DNA from: Dialister succinatiphilus YIT 11850
GTDB taxonomy: Bacteria; Bacillota; Negativicutes; Veillonellales; Dialisteraceae
Direction: 5' to 3'
Length of the DNA stretch: 64,000 bases
NCBI RefSeq assembly: GCF_000242435.1
Contig: NZ_JH591187.1
Span: 867,512 to 931,511, forward strand
The notes beneath the pieces are model-generated. The model ran no database searches. It was not told where the DNA came from and worked only from the letters and a program-made list of their open reading frames with translations. The first letter of the stretch is position 1. Each line of letters begins with the position of its first letter. Of the stretch, positions 57,550 to 64,000 are shown in pieces. Made by a program: the position numbers and the translations under genes.

Positions 57550-58426
57550 GAAGCCACCTCATCATTTCATCAAAACGGTCCATAGCCAGACGATACCCTT
57601 CACCATGGAGCTTTCTCAATTTGCCAGCATCTCTTTCCGTCCGAGACACCGTTACCGGGTTTTCAGGACGGATAACGAAAACGGCGCCTTCCTTTTCCAG
57701 CTCTATGACTCTTTCCATTTTCCTGTTATACCGCTCCGGAATAGAGCACATGCCGTCCACCACTGCCGGATAGGTTCGCCCATAGACAGCCTTCAGCATC
57801 CCATGCATCCAGAAGGGCACCGGTTTCTTCCGATAATTCACATCCCGAGTAAGGATATATACGATTTTCCCATGGGGAAAAGGGATTTCCTCAGGCAGCG
57901 GCACCAGAGGCATGCCCACGCCGCCATCCACATAGGCCTTTCCACGCCAGTCCACCGGTTTGGATACCAACGGAATAGAGCAGCTGGCCTCACAGACCTT
58001 CATAAACTCGGAAGACGAAAGGTCATGGCTGGAAATGAAATGGGGCTTTCCCTCAAGGCAGTCTGTAATCACTGCATAGAGCTCTTCTTCGGCCTTTTCA
58101 AAGGTTTCAAAATCAAAAGGGTCCTCTTCATGGGCCAGGGGGCCAAACATGAAATCAAAATTAAAGAAAGAGCCCCCTTTCAACATATGCCGAAACCCCA
58201 TGTACCGGGGATCAGCGGCATAGGCGGAATTGACCCGAACGCTTCTTCCGCACTGCTTTGACAGGTAGCCCAGTCCCTGCAGAGTGCCTGCAGAGATACC
58301 TGCTGCCTTTTTGAAATAAAACCGATGGTCCATGAAAGCATCCAGCACACCGGCCGTAAAGAGGCCCCGCATGGCACCACCTTCCAGAATCAGCACCGGT
58401 GCTTCATCCATTTCTTTTTCTATCAT
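57539..58426 (-). CDS. Patatin-like phospholipase family protein
   Basis: A 295-residue serine hydrolase of the patatin (RssA/YjjU-like) type. The oxyanion motif is LEGGAMRGLF (about 13-22), the nucleophile elbow AGISAGT (GxSxG, about 41-47) and the catalytic Asp DGG in YVDGGVG (about 160-166), so the dyad is intact. No signal peptide, so cytoplasmic lipid or ester substrate. Start ATG 58426 (MIEKEMD) follows AGGG by about 9 nt; the GTG ten codons upstream is rejected. It is 34 bp after gpmA. Confidence 0.9.
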   Translation of the reverse strand: MIEKEMDEAPVLILEGGAMRGLFTAGVLDAFMDHRFYFKKAAGISAGTLQGLGYLSKQCGRSVRVNSAYAADPRYMGFRHMLKGGSFFNFDFMFGPLAHEEDPFDFETFEKAEEELYAVITDCLEGKPHFISSHDLSSSEFMKVCEASCSIPLVSKPVDWRGKAYVDGGVGMPLVPLPEEIPFPHGKIVYILTRDVNYRKKPVPFWMHGMLKAVYGRTYPAVVDGMCSIPERYNRKMERVIELEKEGAVFVIRPENPVTVSRTERDAGKLRKLHGEGYRLAMDRFDEMMRWLHEK

Positions 58427-58460
58427 ATTGTTTCGCCCTGGGGAAATACCCGGCACCTCC

Positions 58461-59219
58461 TTATTTCTTAACTGAGCAGGCAGACTGGTTCTTTACAGCG
58501 TTGATTTTCGCCTGGATCGCTTCCTGATCTCCCAGATAAGATACATCATGCACTGTGAAATCGGAGTTCAGATGGTAAACCAGTGGAATGCCGGTAGGAA
58601 TATTCATACCGGCGATTTCCTTATCAGAAATCCCTTCCAAATGCTTCCGAAGAGCTCTGATAGAATTTCCGTGCGCCGCAATGAGCACCCGATCTCCCGC
58701 TTCCATGCGAGGGCGAATGACTTCATCAAAATAAGGCGCAACTCTTCCCACCGTATCTTTCAGACATTCCGACAATGGAAGTGCTACCTTCCCCTTCATT
58801 TTCTGATAAGGCGCCTGATTCACCGGATTTCTTGGATCATCTTCCGACAGAGCCGGCGGACGTACATCGTAAGAACGCCTCCAGAGGAGCACCTGCTTTT
58901 CTCCATACTTATCGGCAGTTTCCGTCTTGTTCAATCCCTGCAGGGCTCCGTAGTGCCGTTCATTCAGGTGATAATCCTTAATCACGGGAATCCACACCAG
59001 ATCCATTTCATCCAAAATGCGGTAAGCAGTGTGGATAGCCCGCTTCAGCACGGAAGTAAAACAACAGTCAAAGGAGAGCCCTTCCTTCTTTAATAAACGG
59101 CCTGCTTCGCTGGCCTCTTTCATACCTTTATCAGAAAGCTCCACATCTGTCCATCCGCAGAACAGATTTTTCTTATTCCATTCACTTTCCCCATGACGAA
59201 TGACCACCAGTGTATACAT
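58461..59219 (-). CDS. gpmA: 2,3-bisphosphoglycerate-dependent phosphoglycerate mutase
   Basis: A 252-residue dPGM interconverting 3- and 2-phosphoglycerate. It has the phospho-histidine motif VIRHGESEWN (6-15), TSVLKRAIHTA, the ERHYG acid (about 87-91) and AAHGNSIRAL (about 182-191). It supplies the glycolytic step missing from the gap-pgk-tpiA-eno operon at 35-39 kb. GGGAGG before the ATG; 11 bp after thiL. Confidence 0.97.
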   Translation of the reverse strand: MYTLVVIRHGESEWNKKNLFCGWTDVELSDKGMKEASEAGRLLKKEGLSFDCCFTSVLKRAIHTAYRILDEMDLVWIPVIKDYHLNERHYGALQGLNKTETADKYGEKQVLLWRRSYDVRPPALSEDDPRNPVNQAPYQKMKGKVALPLSECLKDTVGRVAPYFDEVIRPRMEAGDRVLIAAHGNSIRALRKHLEGISDKEIAGMNIPTGIPLVYHLNSDFTVHDVSYLGDQEAIQAKINAVKNQSACSVKK

Positions 59220-59230
59220 AGGATCCTCCC

Positions 59231-60220
59231 TTACTTTTCAAAATGATCAAAACCTTTCGCTTGAAGAAGCCGTCTTTGACCATGCCGCCACACATAAACG
59301 CCCGTTCCCGGTTTCTTTACAACCCTTCCCACCGGAGTTATGGGCATCTCTTTTTTTATTGTATCAAAATCAGAAGGGGAAATGGTACCAGTAAGCTGGT
59401 AATCTTCTCCTCCATTCAGGGCCCAGGTCAGTGGGTCCCGATGAACCCTTTCCGCCAAAGCCCTCACCGCTTCCGATAGAGGCACCTTTTCCAGTTCTAT
59501 TTCCAGTTCTACTCCCGATGCCTTTGCAATTTCATTCCATTCCCGGGACAGGCCGTCAGAAATATCATTCAGCGCATGGGCTCCTGCCTTTCTAAGGAGT
59601 ATTCCCAGCGGAATCTGGGGTTCCGGCCGCTGATGTCTCACTGTCAGGGAAGGCCATTCCTCTCCCATGTCATGAAGGAGCGCATAAAGCCCTGCCGCCG
59701 AATCACCTGCAGTACCGGTGACAAAGATGATATCCCCCTGCCGGGCACCGCTTCTTGTCACCGCTTTCCCTTCAGGCACCATGCCTGTCACCGTACCGGT
59801 AAGGATTAATCCCTTTGTAGATCCTGTCACATCGCCGCCAAGAAGATTCACCCTGTACTTTCTGCAGCAGGCCCTGAGCCCGTCATAAAAACGGTCCACC
59901 CAGGAAAGAGGAAGATCTCCGGGAAGAGCAATGGAAAGGACAAATCCCACGGCCTCGGCCCCCATGGCGGCCATATCGCTGAAATTGGAAGCCGCCAGAT
60001 GGTACCCCACGTCGAAGGGACTCATAGTCTTCCTGGTAAAATGGATGCCCTCCACCATGGTATCTGTGGAAATCACCTGGTCGTAACCGCCAGGCGTTCG
60101 ATACACCGCACCATCATCACCGGGACCTACAACCAAAAGCTCCGGACGAAAGATAAAATCGTGCATAATGCGGCGAATCAGGCCAAACTCTCCCACATCA
60201 TCTACCAAAAGTTGTTTCAT
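59231..60220 (-). CDS. thiL: Thiamine-monophosphate kinase
   Basis: A 329-residue ThiL (PurM-like fold) phosphorylating thiamine monophosphate to the active pyrophosphate. It has VGPGDDGAVY (about 31-40), STDTMVEGIHF (about 51-61), ASNFSDMAAMGAE (about 77-89), the Mg-binding LLGGDVTGS and DISDGLSREW. Its ATG overlaps the pncA stop by 1 bp. No other thi genes in the window. Confidence 0.95.
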   Translation of the reverse strand: MKQLLVDDVGEFGLIRRIMHDFIFRPELLVVGPGDDGAVYRTPGGYDQVISTDTMVEGIHFTRKTMSPFDVGYHLAASNFSDMAAMGAEAVGFVLSIALPGDLPLSWVDRFYDGLRACCRKYRVNLLGGDVTGSTKGLILTGTVTGMVPEGKAVTRSGARQGDIIFVTGTAGDSAAGLYALLHDMGEEWPSLTVRHQRPEPQIPLGILLRKAGAHALNDISDGLSREWNEIAKASGVELEIELEKVPLSEAVRALAERVHRDPLTWALNGGEDYQLTGTISPSDFDTIKKEMPITPVGRVVKKPGTGVYVWRHGQRRLLQAKGFDHFEK

Positions 60221-60777
60221 TATTCCTCCAGCAGAGTCACACCTTTTTCTTTCAATTCCTTCAAGGTCTTTGCATGATCCTTTTCCGACACATAACCCAG
60301 CCCTTTTACCAGAAGTGTTACCTTCCTGCCGGAAGCAAGGAGGGAAAGCACCGTTTCTTTCACACAGTACTCCGACGCAATACCACCTACATACACATGG
60401 GAAGAAGCCTCGTCTCCCAGCCGCTTTCCCTCTTGATTCACTCCGTTAAAAGCAGAGTACTCCTCTACTTTATCATCTTGGCCCTTCAAGAAGCGATTTT
60501 CAGAAGAAGGACGATTCTCTTTCTTCTTCACCTGCTCTGTAAAAGCAGGATCAAGTTCTGCCCCTTTCGTGCCGGCCACACAGTGAACAGGCCAGATGCC
60601 GCCATTCACCTTGAAAGAACCATTGGATGGGCTGTGCCAGTCCGATGTATAAAGGCAGCGCACAGGATGGCTGTTTATAAAACGTACCAGTTCTGCCACC
60701 GCCTCATGGCTGTGCCCGCAGGCCAGCGTACCATCTATGAAATCATACTGACAGTCCACAATAACAAGATCATCCAT
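60220..60777 (-). CDS. pncA: Nicotinamidase
   Basis: A 185-residue isochorismatase-fold amidase converting nicotinamide to nicotinate in NAD salvage. Catalytic triad visible: Asp in IVDCQYDF (about 8), Lys in RFLKG (about 98), Cys in GIASEYCVKET (about 134). Metal ligands are in TSDWH and WPVHCVAGTKGAEL. These motifs favour nicotinamidase over other cysteine hydrolases. First gene of the run pncA-thiL-gpmA-patatin-tsaE-tsaB-rimI-tsaD. Confidence 0.9.
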   Translation of the reverse strand: MDDLVIVDCQYDFIDGTLACGHSHEAVAELVRFINSHPVRCLYTSDWHSPSNGSFKVNGGIWPVHCVAGTKGAELDPAFTEQVKKKENRPSSENRFLKGQDDKVEEYSAFNGVNQEGKRLGDEASSHVYVGGIASEYCVKETVLSLLASGRKVTLLVKGLGYVSEKDHAKTLKELKEKGVTLLEE

Positions 60778-60951
60778 GATAAACCCCTCCCATTCCTGTT
60801 TCCCTCTATTTTATCAGCTTTATCGGATGAGGAAAAGGGGGCAGTCCCACCTGATCCGTGCCGAATAGAGAACTTTTTGTAAACAGCTGCCTGCCAGGAA
60901 AAGGCCGTTGTATCCCCATGACTGACAGGTAATTTTAGCAGGCCCAAACTA

Positions 60952-60980
60952 TTGCGTCCTTTCTTTATAACAGGTATACT
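60952..60980 (+). promoter_or_regulatory. Promoter of membrane-protein gene
   Basis: TTGCGT (60952-60957), 17 bp, TATACT (60975-60980), followed by AAAGGAG. Confidence 0.82.
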
Positions 60981-61013
60981 AGAAAGGAATTGTTTATAAA
61001 GGAGATGGATGTT

Positions 61014-61979
61014 TTGAATTTTGGTGACGCAATAGTGGCCTTTCTGAATATTGGCCTCTTCAGTTCCCTGGTCAGCCGTTTTACTGGAGCTAATACGGCC
61101 ATACTTGTTTTCTGCTCCCTGCTTTATCTGGGCTGTGAGCCGGTAGAAACCGTGGGCATCATGCTGACTTACCTTGTATTTATGAGACTGACCATTTACA
61201 CACAGAAGAAGAAATTAAATTTCAAGCACCTGCAGGTGTTTAAGGGATATAAAGTCTTTATTCCCGTTTTCTTTATCCTTGTTTCCCTTTTTGTCTATCC
61301 TTTCGCCGCTCTGGCCATTTTCCTTCTTCTTTTCATGACGGAAATTCTGGCACAGATGTGGGCTGATGTGCCGGAAGAAAAAAGAGCCTCCCGGAGTCAG
61401 ATTACCGGCTGGGTAGTCACGGGCTCCATCCTTACTACCATTGCCATGATTGCCGTAAAATTTATTCCTGAAGATTTCTACTACATCATCGGCGGTATTG
61501 CAGGCTTCCTCATTTGTGTATTTTTCTACTGGCTGGGTCAGGACAGAGACCGGCTCTCCGGCATATGGGACAAAATCGTCCTCCTGTCCTTCATTCCCCT
61601 GGGCCTCTTCGGTTTCGACCTGGCTGACTGGCTGGATGATATGCGCCGTCATGTGAACTCCACCCTCATTGCCTATAATCTGCCCTTCATTTTCCTGCCC
61701 GTATTCTTCATTGGCTTCCTGATGGCCAATATTCTCTTCGGCATTTTCTCCCTGTCGGGACTGGTCATTACCTTTTTCGGCGCTCTGGGCCTCCGCCTTT
61801 TCGGCTATTATGAGATGTCCCGCAAAGGCAAGGCAAACCTGGTATCCCTGGGTTTCACCGTACTGGCTATCCTGCTGCTCCTCATTACGGCACCTGAACC
61901 TACCGGTGTTTCAAAAGCAGTCGATGCTTTCCTTCCTTCTAACCACTATGGATTTACAGGAATCCTTAATATGTTCTGA
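61014..61979 (+). CDS. Polytopic membrane protein of unknown function
   Basis: A 321-residue integral membrane protein with about nine hydrophobic segments (first at ~8-50, then ~80-115, 135-175, 185-200, 220-260, 280-300). A short charged cytoplasmic loop has ADVPEEKRASRSQ. I do not recognise a family or catalytic motif. Start TTG 61014 is chosen because AAAGGAG lies 9 nt upstream; an in-frame TTG at 60990 and ATG at 61005 lie before or on that site. Own promoter and terminator, so monocistronic. Confidence 0.75.
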   Translation: MNFGDAIVAFLNIGLFSSLVSRFTGANTAILVFCSLLYLGCEPVETVGIMLTYLVFMRLTIYTQKKKLNFKHLQVFKGYKVFIPVFFILVSLFVYPFAALAIFLLLFMTEILAQMWADVPEEKRASRSQITGWVVTGSILTTIAMIAVKFIPEDFYYIIGGIAGFLICVFFYWLGQDRDRLSGIWDKIVLLSFIPLGLFGFDLADWLDDMRRHVNSTLIAYNLPFIFLPVFFIGFLMANILFGIFSLSGLVITFFGALGLRLFGYYEMSRKGKANLVSLGFTVLAILLLLITAPEPTGVSKAVDAFLPSNHYGFTGILNMF

Positions 61980-61980
61980 T

Positions 61981-62029
61981 CAAGGAAATCAAAAAGCTCT
62001 CCTCTCCGGAGAGCTTTTTGATTGCCTTG
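61981..62029. terminator. Bidirectional terminator
   Basis: Stem AATCAAAAAGCTCTCC/GGAGAGCTTTTTGATT extended by CAAGG/CCTTG, starting 1 bp after the membrane-protein stop. The following ~250 bp (62030-62278) up to the nth stop hold no recognised feature. Confidence 0.88.
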
Positions 62030-62278
62030 AATGGGAAAAAGGTTACTACGTTTATCCAGCCTCAAAATTCTAAGGCTTGACAACAGCGCCTCGCAGGCCA
62101 TGAATCTTGAACTCGTGCCCCTCCTGTACGGGACAATATGCAAAGCCTTTGCCGGACCTGTACATCAGGATGCGTTCCTTTGTATCTGCCTCACCGATTT
62201 TTAGTAGAATAAAAACCGCTTAACCGGTTCTCGCCGCCGTAAAATACCTGCAGCAGGCCGAAAAGAGACTTCATTTCC

Positions 62279-62938
62279 TTACTCTTCCGGTTTCCAGGGG
62301 GTTACCTTCACCGTACAGGAAGGACAGACATTCTGAAGGAAGCAGGTTTCACAGTCCGGTTTTCTGGCATGACATACTCTTCTTCCATGCCAGATAAGCC
62401 AGTGATGGGCCGCAGACCAGTCTTTTTTCGGAATAGCCTTCTGGAGACCTTTTTCCACTTCCAGCGGCGTAGTCCCTGCTGCCAGCTTTAAGCGGTTGGA
62501 TACGCGGAAAACATGGGTATCCACCGCAATAGCCGGATAACCGAAAGCCACACTTCGCACCACATTGGCTGTTTTCCGGCCCACCCCGGGGAGCTTGACC
62601 AGTTCATCGAAATCTTCCGGTACTTCTCCATGGTAGTCAGAAAGGAGCATGCGGCACATGCCCAGTAGATTCTTCGCCTTAGCTTTGTACAAACCGCAGT
62701 CATGGATTTCCGTTTCCAGCTGGCTCTGGGTAAGAGAAACCATTTTGGCCGGCGTATCCAGTCTTGGAAAAATACGGTTCGTAATCACATTGACTCTTTT
62801 ATCGGTACATTGGGCAGAAAGGATCACCGCCACCAGCAGGGTAAAGGGACTGGTGAAATGAAGCATGGTACCATCATTTTTATACACCTCTGAAAGCCGG
62901 CGAAGCTGCTCAGCCTTAACCTTCTTTGTCACTCTCAT
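62279..62938 (-). CDS. nth: Endonuclease III
   Basis: A 219-residue DNA glycosylase/AP lyase for oxidised pyrimidines. The helix-hairpin-helix is LPGVGRKTANVV with the catalytic Lys (about 115-126), the catalytic Asp lies in AVDTHVFRVSNRL (about 138-150), and the C-terminal 4Fe-4S loop is C-X6-C-X2-C-X5-C (CHARKPDCETCFLQNVC). The ATG overlaps the trxB stop by 4 bp. Confidence 0.97.
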   Translation of the reverse strand: MRVTKKVKAEQLRRLSEVYKNDGTMLHFTSPFTLLVAVILSAQCTDKRVNVITNRIFPRLDTPAKMVSLTQSQLETEIHDCGLYKAKAKNLLGMCRMLLSDYHGEVPEDFDELVKLPGVGRKTANVVRSVAFGYPAIAVDTHVFRVSNRLKLAAGTTPLEVEKGLQKAIPKKDWSAAHHWLIWHGRRVCHARKPDCETCFLQNVCPSCTVKVTPWKPEE

Positions 62939-63855
62939 AATCCGCTGCGAAGCAGGTATTCATGAGCTGCCAAGGCAGCTGCCGCCCCCTCTCCTGCTGC
63001 AATGATGACCTGCTTATTTCTGCAGTCAGTCACATCCCCCGCTGCAAAAAGGCCATCCACATTGGTTTCTCCTTCCTTATTAGTCATGATTTCTCCCAGA
63101 GAATTGACTTTGACATCGGAAGGAAGATAGGAATTGTTCGGAATACCGCCAGCTTCTACAAAAACACCATCCACAGAAAGTTCTTCCGTCTTTCCATCAG
63201 CCTTATTTTTAATCACAAGACCCTGTACCTTCTTGTCCCCTTTAACTTCCTCCGGCGTATATCCCATATATACCTTCACATTCTCCAGCTCTTTCATGCG
63301 TTTGACCAGAATCTCCTGAGCCCGGATACGGCTCCGCACCAGAAGGTATACCGTGGGGCAGAGTTTTGCCAGCTCAATGGCAGCCTGTACCGCACTGTCT
63401 CCGCCGCCCACAATAGCCACTGTTTTCTTGCGGTAGAATGGCCCATCACAGGTAGCACAGTAGCTGACGCCTCGACCGGTATATTCCTTTTCTCCCGGGA
63501 TATCCAATGTCCGGCTGTGCTTTCCGGCAGTCACAATGCAGGCTTTTCCCCGCAGCTCCCCGCCGTCATCCAGATGAGCCGTAAAAGTTCCGTCCCCCTC
63601 TTTGACCAGAGACTTCACCCCTGCATATACGAATTCTACAGGGTACTGCTTCACATGGGCTTCCATTTTATCTGCCAGTTCAAAGCCGGAAATAGACGGG
63701 AATCCCAGATAATTTTCGATTTCATTTGTTAAGAGCATCTGGCCTCCGATATCGGTGGTCACCACCTTGACCGTCAGCTCCTTCCGGGCCGCATAGAGCG
63801 CCGCATTCAGCCCCGCAGGGCCCGCACCAATAACCAGTACATCAACCATATCCAT
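62935..63855 (-). CDS. trxB: Thioredoxin-disulfide reductase
   Basis: A 306-residue FAD/NADPH enzyme that reduces thioredoxin. FAD motif: VIGAGPAGLNAALYAAR (about 8-24); redox CATC (about 133-136); NADPH-binding IVGGGDSAVQAA; and GLFAAGDVTD near the end. GAGGAGG precedes the ATG. Transcribed with nth from the promoter at 63900. Confidence 0.96.
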   Translation of the reverse strand: MDMVDVLVIGAGPAGLNAALYAARKELTVKVVTTDIGGQMLLTNEIENYLGFPSISGFELADKMEAHVKQYPVEFVYAGVKSLVKEGDGTFTAHLDDGGELRGKACIVTAGKHSRTLDIPGEKEYTGRGVSYCATCDGPFYRKKTVAIVGGGDSAVQAAIELAKLCPTVYLLVRSRIRAQEILVKRMKELENVKVYMGYTPEEVKGDKKVQGLVIKNKADGKTEELSVDGVFVEAGGIPNNSYLPSDVKVNSLGEIMTNKEGETNVDGLFAAGDVTDCRNKQVIIAAGEGAAAALAAHEYLLRSGL

Positions 63856-63899
63856 ATTTCTTCCTCCTCTTATATCGAATTTTATCGTTTAATAATTCT

Positions 63900-63928
63900 A
63901 TTATATCTGAAACTGCTGGTTTATGCAA
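63900..63928 (-). promoter_or_regulatory. trxB-nth promoter
   Basis: TTGCAT (63923-63928), 17 bp, TATAAT (63900-63905) on the minus strand. Confidence 0.85.
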
Positions 63929-64000
63929 ATCATGGATTACGGAGTGCCGAGTCAAGTCTGAGCAGCTGTTTAGGGCAGCTTCTTTATAACGGAGGAGTAG

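Overview
The window reads as core chromosome of a Firmicute-lineage anaerobe of moderate GC. The gene set (T-box controlled aminoacyl-tRNA synthetases, cggR-gap-pgk-tpiA-eno, FabK as enoyl-ACP reductase, SpoVB-type flippase, CitC, DUF4127 protein, ANTAR regulator) would fit the Negativicutes, for example a Dialister/Megasphaera-like organism. That placement is inference from gene content only; no rRNA or marker comparison was possible.

Layout. 1-7.1 kb: minus-strand operon recJ-relA/spoT-dtd-MBL hydrolase-AI-2E permease-fur. 7.2-8.4 kb: YbjN-like gene, tadA and tRNA-Ser(CGA). 8.6-13.5 kb: secreted DUF4127 protein, recN, argR and an unusual SpeD-like gene. 13.7-17.7 kb: pheT-pheS under a T-box, with an ISLre2-type insertion sequence (17715-19370, 9-bp target duplication) inserted just upstream of the pheS promoter. 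19.6-25.5 kb: sirtuin, HD-domain protein, lemA-TPM pair, orphan citC, folC. 25.9-33.5 kb: T-box-controlled valS, then ligA and pcrA. 33.6-41.7 kb: Mn-type pyrophosphatase, the lower-glycolysis operon cggR-gap-pgk-tpiA-eno, fabK. 42.4-49.6 kb: SpoVB/MurJ-like flippase, folP-folB-folK-mfd. 50.2-54.8 kb: DUF47 protein, UPF0173 hydrolase, 1.2 kb of hairpin-rich noncoding DNA, and an ANTAR response regulator with its histidine kinase. 54.9-60.8 kb: t6A-modification genes (tsaE-tsaB-rimI-tsaD) run together with pncA, thiL, gpmA and a patatin gene. 60.9-64 kb: membrane protein of unknown function, then trxB-nth.

Most genes are housekeeping. The novelty lies between them. Five copies of an exactly 165-bp, TA-flanked, nearly fully palindromic element (MITE-like) sit downstream of minus-strand genes, and one copy carries compensatory base changes. 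A 1.1-kb array at 51.7-52.8 kb has a constant ~19-nt linker alternating with at least 16 different short perfect hairpins, in two opposed orientations around a structured centre. A 73-bp tandem repeat at 41.8-42.1 kb also shows a compensated hairpin, and a 9-nt repeat occurs at both of these repeat loci. Protein-level oddities are a tandem duplication of the N-terminal coiled-coil domain of PheS and a SpeD homologue that keeps the pyruvoyl serine but has lost two neighbouring catalytic residues.

Starts were chosen by ribosome-binding site; where this shortens the longest possible frame, the entry says so.
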